From: Prillingera fragicola
Lineage: Eukaryota > Basidiomycota > Tremellomycetes > Trichosporonales > Trichosporonaceae
Direction of reading: 5' to 3'
Length of the DNA stretch: 64,000 bases
Assembly: GCA_002335605.1 (NCBI GenBank)
Contig: BEDY01000013.1
Span: 310,001-374,000, forward strand
Of this stretch, positions 23,097-34,882 are shown piece by piece (position 1 is the first letter of the stretch; each line of letters starts with the position of its first letter). The notes below the pieces were generated by a model that saw nothing but the letters and a program-made list of their open reading frames with translations, was not told the origin of the DNA and did no database searches. The position numbers were made by a program, and so were the translations under genes.

Positions 23097-26000
23097 ATGG
23101 CCCCTCTAATCGCCATAGCCCCCAGGCCACCAGAGCTACGCCCCCCGCCCAGCGCATCGGCAGGACCCTCGTCTACACCACTCATCACTCCCGGCGCAGC
23201 TGGCGTACCCGGCGCGGCGGGCGCGGCCGGCGCAATGTCGCCTGAACGTAAACGGGGACGGAAGCGGTATAGCTGTGCAGAGTGTCGGAGGTGAGTGTCG
23301 CTTTGTGGTCGCCCGCGGATTGTGTCGATGTTGTTGCTTGACGGCAAGGAAGCACGTGTTGGTGTGGAGCGGCAACGCGGCGTACGGCGTGTTGCGGCTT
23401 GTTCCTCGTTGCCACCCACTGTGCTGTGCTCTGGGGCGTCGTCTTGGGTGATACCTATCATGTCGAGGCCGAGGCGTCGCTATCGCGACCGAAAATGGCG
23501 AGCATGGGGGTCCGAGCACGGACCTCGAGCGCCACAGTCGGCGCCGAGACCCACGTACGCCGCTGCTCCTTCCTTTTCCGTCCGTTCTTGATCTTCCTTC
23601 TTGTCTTTTCTACAGAGTCTAGGACACGTGCGCCAGTCATTCCGAGCATCCCATTTCTTATCGCACACATTGACGCGGCACAGGCTCAAGCTGAAATGCT
23701 CCAAATCGTGGCCTTGCACCATGTGCGAACGGCGCGGGTGTGCGTCTCTGTGTCCCGAGGGCGAGAAGGAGCGCGAGCGGAAGCGGTGAGTCGGCCTTTA
23801 GACTGCTTATCGGCGACGTCGATGCACTGGAGAGGAGCTGACATCCAGACCTGGACCTGTGGGCGAGACAGAAGAAGCAACAAAGGAACAGGTATGACTC
23901 CCCTTTGAGATGTCGCTGACGCCAGCTCCAATACCGCATTGCCGTCCTCGAAGCTGCCCTGCATGAAGGCGGAGAACGCTCCAAGATCCGCCGCCCAAGC
24001 CACTCTCAGCACCCCCAACCCATGCAAGGACGGGATCGCAACGGCTCGCTGTCGCACCCCCTGGCGCACACGCCTCACGCGTCGCACAGGGGGTTTCCAG
24101 AAAAGCTCTTACAGCCGCGCGAACCTCATCGCGAGCACCGGAACGGAGACCACCGAAATACAGATCATCGCAACGGCGGCCACCCCAATGGTGACCGCAG
24201 ACACGAACACCCCGACCCCCGCCACACGTCCGCTGACTCGGCGTCGTCGGAAGAGCGCGTCGTGGACTCGGCCCCGGGCTCCCTTGTCATTGGCAGGGGC
24301 GGCGAGGCGCGATACGTAGGCAGTCTAGCGGGGAGCGCCTACCTGCGCGAGCCCGAGCGGCGCGGATCGACGAGCCCCACGACGACGTCAAACGGCCATG
24401 CTCACCACGCGCCACACGCCGTGCGCACGCAGGGGGCCAACTCGCCAGTCAACCTGGTTATCAACGGCGAGCACTCGCACCCGTTGTCGTCCCCACTTTC
24501 GCCTCTGTTTTCGTCGCCGTCGGCGCATGCTCCCAGTGCTTTGAATGGCAGGCGGGGCACGCCGGGCGCGCCAGGCGATCCGACGATATTGAGGCTGAGA
24601 GCCCGGCTGCCCGACTGGGAGGAGGAAGGGCGGGGCATGGTTGAGAGCTACTGGGATCACGTCAACTGGATGTAAGTGCCCCTGCTGGGGTGAGCGAAGA
24701 GGAGTGCTGACGTTTGAAGCCACCAATTGATTCCCCGCTCAACGTTCGAGACAGAGTACCTCCCGTCCGCATACTCCGACACGCCACACCCACACCGGCT
24801 TGCGTGCGTGTTTCTTGCCATGGCACTTGGTGTGCTCTTTGACATTGCCCGGCCGCCCTGTGAGTACCTTGTTTGCACGCCGTCTTGCTGACTTGCAGTC
24901 CACCCTCGGGGCAAAGAGCTATTCCTCCTCGGCCGCGAGTGCATTGAGGCAACTCGGAGAGAGAAGGCCGGCACGGCTACTGTGCAGGCTCTGACTATGC
25001 TGGGAACCTTTATCCTCAACGACAATGGTGAGTTGCTGGAGACACCGAGTGCTGACGCTGCAGACAGCAACGGCTCCGAGATCTACTGGCCCATCCTCGG
25101 CGACGCCGTCAAGACAGCCCTTAGCGTCGGCCTGCACCGCGATGGCGAGGCCTTTGGCCTCCCACCCCGTGTCGTCGAAGAACGCCGCAAGGCCCACTGG
25201 GAGCTGATGGAGTATGACCGCACCCAGGCGCTGAGCTTTGGCCGTCCATGCGGCCTGAGCAATCGCCACGCCGACACCCAGTTTCCGGCCTCGGACGGGA
25301 CCCTCTTCCAGGACGCGTCAGGGTACCACCACGCCAAGCACCGGCTCGTGCACATGATGGAGCGGGTTGTGGACATCCAAGTCCAGCCGACGCCTGTGCC
25401 GTACTCTGCCGTTGTGCGACTGGACGCCGAGCTGCAAGAGTTCCGCAAGAGTCTCCCAGAGTCGCTCATGTGCAGCGTCGCTATACAGGATCTTCCGCTC
25501 GACACGACGCAGCACCCCCATCTTGTTCTGCAACGCTTTGGCATCCGTCTCTTTGTCGCCGAAGCGCGTCTGCACCTCAACCGTGCGGCGCTCGTGCACG
25601 CCCTCCGATCGCACCCCCACGCGCCATCCCATGGTCCCTTTTCAGCGGCCTTTGTCGCCGCCTACGAGAGTGCCCAGGAGATTGTTCAAGTCGTGAAACA
25701 GCTGGTCCTCTACTCTCCCGCTCTGGCCGAACGCTGGTGGTTTTTCTGGTTCCACGTCTTCTCTGCTGCCGTCTGCCTAGCCGCCATCAGCATCCAGGCC
25801 CCGCGCTGCGGCTTTGCCACGCCCGCACTCAGCGGCCTAGGCATAGTGTGCGACCTGTCGGCGGCGGCGCGCGACGGGTGTCGCGTCAAGGACGGTCTCG
25901 GCACGCTCCTGGCGCTTCGTGCACGTGCTCGTGATCGGCTGGCCGAGGCCGCCCGCGAGCCCAAGGCCGGCAGCGAGGGCAGCGACGACGGCCGCCCCCG

Positions 26001-26319
26001 CAGCAGCAGCGACGGGGACGCCATGCTCCACCGCCTCCTGCTTGCTGAGCGGCCCCGCCGGGCGTCAGGCGAGGAACGGCCCGGGTCCGCTGGGTCTGGC
26101 GCGGGGTCTGGCGCCGGGTCCGCGCCTGCTTCAGCTGGGAGCGCCAGTGCGTCCGGGAGTAATGGTGTCGTTGCGCAGAGTCTTATTGGGAGTCTTGGCC
26201 TCGAGGATATTTGGCCCATGGCTGAGGGGGCTGCCGAGGGTGGCGTCGCCGTACCGCCTATGCCGCTTTGGCCTGATGCGGCGAGTGTGTTGATTGATTA
26301 TGGTGTGCACTTGGGTTAG
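23097..26319 (+). CDS. Zn2Cys6 fungal transcription factor, 869 aa
   Basis: Nuclear DNA-binding regulator; target genes unknown. Exons 23097-23290, 23684-23785, 23849-23891, 23926-24671, 24720-24859, 24899-25027 and 25064-26319 close in phase. The zinc cluster is C60-x2-C63-x6-C70-x5-C76-x2-C79-x8-C88, preceded by a basic RKRGRKR segment. A short linker follows, then a leucine-zipper-like coiled coil (LQYRIAVLEAALHEGG). A long His/Pro/Ser-rich linker (about 140-340) leads to the fungal-specific TF domain (PF04082-like; YWPILGDAVKTALSVGLHRDG, RRKAHWELMEYDRTQALSFGRP). The C-terminal end is Gly/Ser/Ala-rich. The first intron (393 nt) splits the zinc cluster and is unusually long for this window. 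The neighbouring sugar transporter is a conceivable target but nothing in the sequence shows it. Confidence 0.9.
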
Positions 26320-26449
26320 TAGAGTTGGTCAGTGCAGATGCTCCGTAGAGTTGTTTTCATGTACATGTGTTGTGAACCTGCATTGATCGAGCTTGTGAAG
26401 ATGTAGACTGAGAGGGAGGGTACAAATTACAGGTCAAGAGGGAGGCACT

Positions 26450-27951
26450 CTAGCCGACAATGGCCATGGCGACCGGAATCGCAACGCCGACTGCGGCCGA
26501 TGCGACCTGCACGCGCAGAGCACGAGATCCCGAGCCACTAGGCTTGACACTCTGAGCCACGGGCTGCGCACCGCTGATGCCATCAGGCCTCAAGCTCGCG
26601 GTAGGACCGTTCGCTGCCCCCCTCGTCGCAGCGGCGGTAGCTGTGCTCGCGATGGAGGTGCCAGCCGCCCTCGCCGCAGCGACTTTACTGTCCAGATCCG
26701 CGGCAAGGGGGGCAAAAGCGACGGCGCCAGTCTCGTAGTCGTAGGCGACGTAAACGTTGCGCAGCGCGGGAACACCCAGGACAGCCTGGGCGTCGTTTGA
26801 GCAGACAATGCTGGAGCTGCACATTGACGGAGCGTCTTGGATCCCGCGCGCGATAATGTCCTCGGGCTGGAGGGTGATGGGGACGTCGGCCATGGTGAAC
26901 GTGACCGACGTGTTCGTGTCGCATGGCATGCGCCAGTAGGTCGTCCCCGCGGCCTGTTCCGCGCCGGGGATGGCGGCGTGGACCGCCGCGCAGGCTGGCG
27001 CGGGTAGCTCCATGGCAGTGTAGCCAACGTGGAAGGTTGTAAGCATGGAGCCCGAGACCTGGGTGCCGCCTACTTGGATCGAGACGACTGTGGCCCCAAA
27101 GTAGGACGATGAGGTGGGCTGCCACTTGATGTCACCCGTGTACAGGTCGGGGTTTGTGCCGCTGCGCGCGTTAGTTGGTGGGTTTGCGTGACCGGGCAGC
27201 TTACCCGAACGTGAACACGCCGGCGTTGGGCTTGAGCGTGTCGTAGGGAACGACACGGTCAGCCTTTGGCGTCGAGTCCCGGCCCATGTACATGCCGAGG
27301 TATGGCGTTGGCCAGGATGTCTTAAAGGTGTTGTAAATGTTGAGGCCGTAAGGAGGTGCGAACTCGAGATTGATCGCCCCCGAGAGTTCTTCGGGGAGGT
27401 TGGAGCTGTAGTTGCCGCTCTCCTCGATACTGAGGATATAAGGTGCAGAGTAGCCTGCGATGCCGACCACGTCCTGGCCCAGCGTTCCGGTCAACACGCG
27501 TGTGCTGCGGGGGCTGTTGTAGGTGATGGGCTGCATCGGTTTCCAGCTCGAACTCGCCCCGGCGTCAATCTTGTTAGAGCCCATACAGTCTGTACAGGCA
27601 GAGCTCTTGACAAACGTCATGCCCTGCTTCTTGAGCAGCATCGACGCCTTTTGCGCAGGTGTCCTGGTCGCTTTAGCACCGTGCAGTCTGTGGCTGTCCT
27701 CACCCAACGTCCACATCGATCACAAAGCTAACGTCGTAGTCGTCCGCGACGGGTCTGGCGTCAGCGTGTTCAGTAAAAGCTACCTACACAATGTCGCCTG
27801 GGCTGCGCTTTTCAAGCACAGAGTTCGAGCGGCGTGTCGTAAACTGGTGGACCGGTACGTCGATGCCGCGAATCGTGTTGCTGGAGCCACTATCGAGAGG
27901 CGCGGCCGTGGCGCCTGCGGCCAGAAGGAAGAGTGCCGTTTGGACGAGCAT
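26450..27951 (-). CDS. GPI-anchored pepsin-fold pseudoprotease A, 461 aa
   Basis: Secreted protein with the aspartic-protease (family A1) fold but without the catalytic residues. Exons 27788-27951, 27704-27754, 27205-27663 and 26450-27161. It has a signal peptide (about 1-17), a propeptide with the shared RGIDVPV motif, and a Kex2-type LEKR site before the mature part. The opening GTPAQ and the CTDCM cysteine pair follow. Where active enzymes have DTGS there is LKKQG (Asp replaced by Lys). In the second lobe DTG is replaced by HVG. Retained fold landmarks are PTPYLGMYMGR, LYTGDIKW, the PCDT strand and MCSSS before LRNVYVAYDYETGAVAFAPL. A Ser/Ala-rich stalk and hydrophobic C-terminus indicate a GPI signal. 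Exon 3 (459 nt) equals the sum of exons 3 and 4 of paralog C (239+220), so one intron was lost or gained. A proteolytic role is unlikely; binding or cell-wall roles are inference. Confidence 0.85.
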
Positions 27952-28584
27952 GGTGTGAGGAGTTGTTCAGAAAACAGATTGGGGAACAGAATTGCTTTGC
28001 ATGGCCTGTTTGAATATAAGCTCATGTCGCCGCGCGTGTTAGCATAGAAGAATGAGGGGCTCGGAGATGATGCTCAGGCCACCACTCGGCTCCTTCTTTC
28101 TGCCCGACATTGTCTGCGAGCCGCGAGGTCACCGCCACCTGTCACCACAGCCGCGCCGCACTACTGGAAGACATTATCACACACAAGGACGGGACGAAGC
28201 CTGAACGCCAGCAGGAGCAGTTGAAGCTGTGGTTGGAGTAAGGGTGCCACATCCGCCGGATAGTATGTACTCTTGTTCTTTTGTTTCCACCGAAGTCGCC
28301 GAAGTCCCTGGCTGTGTAAGCGCCACCAGTGGCTCTGCTTGCACAGGCGATGCATAGCAGCCCTGATCCTACGTCGATGGCAGCAGCGTGCTCGAGCAGC
28401 AGACATATCCGCGTTGTGACCCTTGCCAGTTTTGCCACTATACCCTGCGTGGTTCATGTTGTGTACGGCACGGTGCCTCGACCCAGAACATTACAGATGT
28501 TCGTCAGATCAATAGCCAGCACTAGCGCTGCCAGCACTAGCGCTGCCCAGTGCACCCCGCACTCTATGCCATACCCCATGTAGT
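27952..28584. other. Promoter of pseudoprotease A and RING-gene 3' flank
   Basis: 633 bp with no gene seen. Nearest the ATG it carries the TATA and leader of pseudoprotease A; the right part is downstream of the RING gene. Confidence 0.4.
28013..28019 (-). promoter_or_regulatory. TATA box of pseudoprotease A
   Basis: CTTATATTC on the minus strand, about 62 bp upstream of the ATG at 27951. Confidence 0.55.
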
Positions 28585-29550
28585 CTATCCCGTATATACC
28601 CTCAACCACCCAGCAACCCCCGCTCGGCACACCAAGCACCTCGCCCCACCCTCGCCGCCCTCGAGCACCACCTTCCCCCCCTCCTCCCTCCGTCGCTTCA
28701 ACCCAGCTCCACTCTCACTCACACCCCCATCACCCACAGGCAGCACATCCCTCCCTCTCAACTCCCCCCCCACGACCCCGAGCTTCGGCGCAACGTATCC
28801 GCCCATACTCAATCTTCGCGCCTTTGCATTCCCGGCCACAGCCCGCGACAGCGCCGCGCCAAAGCCAGCTCGCGGCGACGTGCTAGGCGACACACCCGCT
28901 GCGCGCGGAGGCGCCCACTCGCTGGCAGCTTGCGGCGCGTCGAGGCCCGTCGCCCGTGGAATCTCCATCTCGGCGGAACGGCCGTCGCCCGCTGACGGCC
29001 CGCTGAGTCTCCGAGCGGGCACGGGGAGGGGGTCCGAGTTGGTCTGCGCTTGCTGGTCTTGTTGGAGCTGATCCAAGAGTTGCTGCTGCTGCTGCACCTG
29101 CGCTGCTGCGCCGGCTGGTGCGCCGACGATGGGCGTGCCGGTCGGGCGGGAGCCGTCGCTGCCGCGATGGATGAGGAGGGGTGCACAGAGGTAGCACAGA
29201 TTGAGGTGGCAGCAGGGCAGGAGGACTGCTGATGGTGGGCGGGTGAAGCACAGGAGACAGAGAGGGAGGGGAGTGTCGTAGGCTGCCTTTTCTTGGGGAC
29301 TCTTGACGGCAGCGGTGGCGGTGGCGGGCCCTGGTGCTGGTGCTGGGAGGGCGCGCTGGGCTGGCAAACCGCGGAGTTGGGTCTCTGGTGATGCTGGGGC
29401 CGAGGAGCCTGAGGCCGAGGTGTTGCTGGGTGAGGAGGAGAAGACGGACGACTCGGCGTCAGGACCTGCTGCTGCTGCTGCGGCGGCGCGTGACCTGCGG
29501 ACAGAGTCGAGTTCTAGCCCCAGAGAGGTGAGGGAGAGTGGGCTCGACAT
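28585..29550 (-). CDS. RING-finger protein with a 182-residue insertion, 321 aa
   Basis: Probable E3 ubiquitin ligase, single exon. C98-x2-C101, C113-x-H115, C119 and C122 form the first six ligands of a C3HC4 RING (CLLC..., PCCHLNLCYLC). The final pair C305-x2-C308 sits in CLVCRAGVAGWLRVYTG, which is the usual RING ending of the type CxxCRxxVxxxxRVY. Between C122 and C305 is a 182-residue insertion rich in Gln, Ala, Ser and Pro (a poly-Gln stretch near 160, LSMGGYVAPKLG near 245). No stop or frameshift breaks it, and no clear intron could remove all of it. The upstream frame stays open to 29844, with further in-frame Met codons including one at 29661; MSSPLSL at 29550 was chosen for its context. 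Partner proteins are unknown. Confidence 0.7.
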   Translation of the reverse strand: MSSPLSLTSLGLELDSVRRSRAAAAAAAGPDAESSVFSSSPSNTSASGSSAPASPETQLRGLPAQRALPAPAPGPATATAAVKSPQEKAAYDTPLPLCLLCFTRPPSAVLLPCCHLNLCYLCAPLLIHRGSDGSRPTGTPIVGAPAGAAAQVQQQQQLLDQLQQDQQAQTNSDPLPVPARRLSGPSAGDGRSAEMEIPRATGLDAPQAASEWAPPRAAGVSPSTSPRAGFGAALSRAVAGNAKARRLSMGGYVAPKLGVVGGELRGRDVLPVGDGGVSESGAGLKRRREEGGKVVLEGGEGGARCLVCRAGVAGWLRVYTG

Positions 29551-31103
29551 GATGCGGGATGCAGGAGTGGGAGCTTTGTTTGGAATCAACGTTAAAGCGA
29601 GCTTGACAGATGAAATCAAGCCGACAATGAAGCTTGTTGACGCTGAATGGCCATCCATGGATCCATGGGATTGGGTCAGACGACCCGGTGACTTGCTACT
29701 GCCGATCGGATGCCAATCCGGGGCCAATTGCCGATCTGGAGCCCCGGACCTTCGGAGGCATTTGGCTCCGTGTTTGAGACATGCTGGTGGTGGCGCCGAG
29801 ATGAGCAGTGGTGGCGAACAACAGTAGGGGATCTGTCGCGCCAATGGCCCAGAACCAGAACAGAAAGATCTGAATTCTCGGACCTACTGACTGCCCACGC
29901 TGCAAAATTGTGGGCCGAAGCTCCTTGCTCCTTGTGTCCGGGTGTGTCTCCTTCACATGTGTACGTAACCAACACCACTGTTTTGTACAGCGTACTCTAC
30001 CAAGCCCAGTCACGCACACTGCGTGTGCCACACATTGATAACGACTGTGACCCACTAGTTACCGAGAAGAGAGCACGACGTTGGGGTTGGGGATGCTCAC
30101 GTTTGGGAAGGGGAACGTGCTACAGGACAGGCCCCGGGCTGTGAAACCCTTCGAAGCCAAAGGAACTGGTGGGCGGTGGAAGACACTTGAAAGATGGGGG
30201 TCAGAAGGTACAAGGACAGGTTCAGAGTAGTCTAATGGGCCCCACAGTGTTCTGGCCGTTGAGGCGGTCCTGCGGCGCATACCATGTGGTCAGTGGCCAT
30301 TCATTAGTTTGTTTCTGATCTCTGATCTCTGATCTGTAGACATGAGACATGAGACTGGCCACAGCATCCCACCGGCCTCCGGCATTGGCTCGGGGCAGTG
30401 CTGTTGGCGCCCAGTTGCAGAGGTATGTAAAGTCAAACTCAAAGACACAAGTTACGAGCTTCGAGGTTGCGCGGGGAGGCGACACAAGGTCCCTAGGGTC
30501 GTCATATTCGGGTGCCTAGAAGGCTTCGCAATGTCGAGCAGCGTCGGATGTTGCGTGCCGCATCTTGGGCACCGACATACCGTGACCACCTAGGCAACCC
30601 AACCGATCCAGCCCCCGGGATCCCAGGAACGTGCAGCGTGGACGTCATAATCCAATGTCCTCGTGAGTGTTGAGAAGGACTCTCGCCAGCTGAGCCAAGC
30701 GCGGGCAGTGTCTCGTAGTGCTGTGTCAGTACCGACCCGGCAAGAGCCATGTCCTGCCAGCAAATGAGCAACGTCGCTGCTGTTTGAGGCTGAATATCCG
30801 CGGCCTTGGCATGCATGACCGCAATTACTTGGGCCAGCCAGTGAGTAGCTGCATGGACCTCGTGCCGGTGGTCATCGCTTCGCATCGACACGAACACTGC
30901 CGCTTGAGCGTCGGCACAGCCACAACATTGATCTTGTCTTTGTCCAGAGTCTTTTATATCGTGTTCAGCAACCAAGGACACACGGCGTGCGTTGGCTTCA
31001 GCAAGCACACGGCCCCACTCTCTTTGCCTTTATCCACTCTCTCAAGCGTTTCTTGACCGTCAAACATCTCACCACAGCTCAGCACAGCCTGCCTGCGCAC
31101 GCA
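29551..31103. promoter_or_regulatory. Divergent intergenic region, RING gene and pseudoprotease B
   Basis: 1.55 kb holding both promoters, with no gene supported. A TCTGATC heptamer repeats three times at 30314-30334. A TATA element (TTTATATC, 30953-30960) lies about 145 bp before the pseudoprotease B start. Frames such as 30502-31008 (minus) lack motifs and splice structure. Confidence 0.45.
30314..30334. repeat. Three tandem TCTGATC heptamers
   Basis: Exact 7-bp unit repeated three times. The complementary GATCAGA unit occurs twice in the Rab6/SPF30 promoter region (16161-16174). Confidence 0.6.
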
Positions 31104-32981
31104 ATGACGGGCCTCACTGCCCTCCTGCTGGCGCTCCTGCCCTCAGCGGTATTCGCTGCCCCCGCCCCCAACCCGGTGCCAGAGCCCGGCACCGGTGTGG
31201 CGCACATGGTGCTCCCTCGCGGCAACATGGATGTGTCGCTCACCAGTGTACACACTTGGCGTGATGGCAGCCATCTGGGCAAGCGTGCCGCTGGTGATGG
31301 CCAGTGAGTTACGTTGTTGAATGTTGAGGCTGACCCATCAAGGCTGGATTCGGTATTCTGGGACATGCACTATGCCTTGACATTGAGCATGGGGTGAGTT
31401 CTGCCTGTGGTCTAGGGATGCTGGTGTGGTCCTTGCACTGTAAATGCAGCGCTGCACCCGAGGTAGCTAGCACCGCTGGCCATCGAACGTCGTTCACGAG
31501 TCGAGTTGCCTCGAGTGCCCATGGGCCGCTTGCGTCTCACCCTCGACGAGGACGAGACTCCGGCCTGCACCTTCAGCTTGCACCTCGCATCCCTAGACAC
31601 ACACACGGTCGCATCCTGCAACGCAGCCGAGCTGACCTTTAGCACGCCTGCCCAAGACATTCCTCTGCGCATCGTAACAAGTGGAGGGTCTGTCATAGTT
31701 GCGACGTCCAACTGCTCAGATTGCACCGAGGTGCGAAGCACGGAAAGATTCAGCGTCAATAGCTCGTCTTCTTGGGCACCCACCATGTCCCTCGACGCCG
31801 TGCTTGGTACTGCGTCGGTCAAAGGTGTCTATGGCAAGGAACAGTTGTCCCTGGGGGGATATCCCCTCAACTACGAGATTTGTGAGTTTGAACAACCGGC
31901 AAGACAAAAGGCCCAATGTCGTTGTTTTGGACACCCCACCTGACATTGCTTCCAGTCGCACTTGATGGTGGTAACATGAGTCAGCAATTCTTCCCCGGCA
32001 CTGGTGGTGAGCTTGGCCTGGGCTTGGCAAAGACTGGCGATGGTCTCTCGCAAGCTTATGGCATCGGTGGTCCATGGCCTGCTCCGTACTTTGGTGTCTA
32101 CCTAGGTCGCCATGACACGACCCCCGCGTCCAACAATGCCGACACTATCATGACTCCCAACACTGGCAAGATTACGCTTGGGTGAGTATCGCTTGCATAT
32201 CACGCCAACCTGACACTTGCGCAGCGGAACCGACCCGGGCCTATACACTGGCAGCATTAACTTCGTACCTTCGCAACCGAACACTTTTGCCATTACGCTT
32301 GACCAGCTCAAGATTGGCAGCCAGGTTATTGTTGGTCGCACGGAGAATGTCACAGTCAACACTGGTTCAGGATACATGGGTGCGCCGCCAGGTATTCTGA
32401 GCCGCATCATGGGTAACATCCCGGGCTCGAGCCAGATGACTACCGGCGCAACGGCCGGGCAGTATCGCATCCCTTGTGACGTCTCGGTCGAGCTCGTCTT
32501 TACCATTGGCGGCCAGGATATTAAAATAATGCCCGCCGACCTCCGGACGTGGTTTGACCCAGCAGAGCCCAACATGTGCTTTGCCAACTTTTACACCACC
32601 CCTAACATTGTTCTCGGCGTTCCCTTCTTGCACAACGTCTACACAGTCTTCCAGGTGTCCCCGGCCCAGGTCGGCTTTGCTCCCCTCGCCGCCAACCTGC
32701 AGTTCACCAACGGCAGCGCGACCGCCACGGTAACCACGGGCCCCCCTGTCGGCACCGGTGGAGCCTCGGGCGGAAACGCCAATACGGGCGACACCGGCGG
32801 CGTCGGAGGCGGAGGCGGTGGTAGCGTGAGTGGCGGCGGCGGTATCTCGGGGGGTGACGGCGGCCTGAACCCTGGCACCACGCCTTCGCCTTCGCCGACT
32901 CCAAGCGGCGCCAGGCGTGTGGGTGCATCGACTGTGCTCGCCGCTGTCTTTGGCGTTGTGGCCGTCGTGATCCTGCTCTAG
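31104..32981 (+). CDS. GPI-anchored pepsin-fold pseudoprotease B, 490 aa
   Basis: Exons 31104-31303, 31343-31393, 31643-31881, 31956-32181 and 32225-32981 close in phase. It has a signal peptide (about 1-18) ending AVFAAP, a propeptide with LPRGNMDVSL, and a Kex2-type GKR before the mature part. After GTPAQ the first catalytic box reads IVTSGGSVIV: the Asp of DTGS is replaced. In the second lobe DTG has become NTG (TVNTGSGYMGAP), a D-to-N change known to abolish activity in pepsin-like enzymes. The fold markers NCSDC, PAPYFGVYLGR, LYTGSINF, IPCDVS and MCFANF followed by LGVPFLHNVYTVF and VGFAPL are kept. A Gly-rich stalk of about 50 residues (GG-repeats) and a hydrophobic end (VLAAVFGVVAVVILL) indicate a GPI-anchored wall protein. 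The second intron (249 nt) is long; a reading frame runs through it, but the acceptor CTGACCTTTAG before the GTPAQ codons matches the paralogs. Confidence 0.85.
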
Positions 32982-33451
32982 ACGAGGAGTGTCTTCCCTA
33001 TAGTGTTTTGCTCCAGAGAAATATTAGTCGTATCTATGTTCAGACGCAGGTTTATCGATGTTTATGCAGTCTTAAAAGCAGCAAAGAAGTGTCCCAGTAC
33101 TGTACAGTACTGCAGATCACAGTTGCAATAGTATCACTGGAGACTTCCATTCCGTGTCCATATGAAGCCCAGCCCAGCAGCTTCCCCTGTACTTGGACGC
33201 ATGCAAGAGAACCGAAATCGCCTAATGCACCTCCCAGTATCTTCGCTGAACACCGGTTGATCTCATGCAAGCAAGCATCAAGGAGTTGAGGTGAAGATGA
33301 AATAAACAGGGATGCCAAGACTAACCATAACAGCGGGATCTGCATCCGTTTCATTGACGTACCTGATGTCGAGATCCATCAACATGCTCACATCATCCTC
33401 AGTCCTCCTCATTACCTGTAGTCTACTTCTGAAGGCTCACACAGGGCAGTC
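32982..33451. other. Spacer between pseudoproteases B and C
   Basis: 470 bp. No gene is seen. It holds the 3' flank of B and the promoter of C, without a clear TATA box. A GTACTGTACAGTAC palindromic stretch lies near 33097-33112. Confidence 0.45.
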
Positions 33452-34882
33452 ATGAACACACTCCGGGTCCTGGTCATTGCGCTGAGTGCGAGCATAGCTC
33501 TCGCGGAGTACTCCAACAGCGCGCCAGAACGCATACTGCCCCGGGGCTTTGACGTCCCGATGAGCAGCAAGTGGGGACATAGAGGTCTGCATAAACGAGC
33601 AACGGGGGATCAGTCGTGAGTCGAGTCAGTCGGGAGACGACGCAGGTGAGGTGGGAGTGGGAGCTAATGGCCAGGATCATCGGACGTGGGTACAGCATGT
33701 ACTACGTCCTCAACATTGACATTGGGTGAGCACCCCAGGTTTTCCCAGTACTGACCGCGAACAGCACCCCGCCGCAAAACGTGCCCGTCGTAGTGTCGAC
33801 GACAGGCAAGAGCCTCTGGGTCCAGGGCCCGCCGTGCAATCCTGCCGACGCAGAGTGCTCTGGTAACCGGCGGTTTGACATGAATGCCAGCTCGACGTGG
33901 GTCGCCGGCACCCACGACGTTGATGCGGATGGCACCGTCGACATGGGGACCACGGGACGAGACAACGTGACGATGGGCGGGTACACGCTCCAGCTTGATG
34001 TTGGTGAGTGTGTTGTGCTTCAAGTTCTGACCGGCATAGGAGTAGTCGAGCCCGTGGGGTTCCCGGACAATGACGCTGGTGGCATCAATCTTGGGCTCGC
34101 AACAGACTACACCACCACGGGCCAGGAGTTTGCCAAAACTTTGTGGCCCTCACCATACATGGGCGTGTGGGCGCCACCCAGTGAGGTATCGCCCGCAGCC
34201 CGAAATGAGACTTATTCCAACCCGAAGATCATGGGTGGCAACGGCAAGATTACATTCGGGTGAGTGTGGGGTACAACGCTTTGGACTGACCGCGCGCAGC
34301 GGAGTAGATGCCAGTCTATTCAGCGGCGACATCAGGTGGATGAAATCCTCGCCTGCGAGCTTCACAGGCTCCATTGACGGCCTCAAAGTCAGTGCTGAAT
34401 CAATCAGTGGACGCGTCGACGGCGTGGTCTTTGACATTGGGAACCCCAGCATCCTGCTGCCCCAAGCCACCGTCGACCAGCTGCACACAGCCGTCAGTGG
34501 CGCGCAGAAACAGACAGACGGAACGTGGCACGTCCCCTGCAACACATCCTTCCAGCTCGTCGTGTCTGTAACAGGCTTTGACGTGACGCTAAACCCCACC
34601 GATCTGCTGTACAGGTATGATCCTCAGCAGCCCACAATGTGCCTCTCCCAGATCTTTGCTGCCACGGACGGTATAGCCAGATTTGGCACGTCGTTTATGC
34701 ACAACGTCTACACCGCGTTCGACTTTCTCACGCCAGCCGTGGGCTTTGCGCCGCTCGTGGCCGGGATTGTAAATGGGACCGCTCCAAGCACGACAGATAA
34801 TAACGGCGGCGGAGTGGTAACGCGTGCCTCCATGTCTGGCTTGCTTCTTGTCACTGCGGCCGTTGCTGCTGTCATTCTGTAG
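33452..34882 (+). CDS. GPI-anchored pepsin-fold pseudoprotease C, 418 aa
   Basis: Exons 33452-33615, 33675-33725, 33765-34003, 34040-34259 and 34300-34882 close in phase. It has a signal peptide (about 1-18), propeptide LPRGFDVPM and a Kex2-type HKR site. The first box is VVVSTTGKSLWV: it keeps the LWV strand of true aspartic proteases, but the Asp is Ser. The second box reads VVFDIGNPSILLP, so this is the one member that keeps the second-lobe aspartate (DIG for DTG). PPC is followed by a second Cys. The other landmarks are PSPYMGVWAPP, LFSGDIRW, VPCNTSF, MCLSQIF and FMHNVYTAFDFLTPAVGFAPL. The stalk is short and the end hydrophobic (LLLVTAAVAAVIL). With only one of two catalytic Asp residues, peptidase activity is not expected. 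It is the least diverged member and the best reference for the family. Confidence 0.86.

Noticed and set aside
31506..31642. Open frame upstream of pseudoprotease B exon 3 (LRLTLDEDETPACTF...)
   Set aside because: It continues in frame with exon 3, but the paralogs place the exon start at GTPAQ right after a CTGACCTTTAG acceptor, so this stretch is treated as intron.
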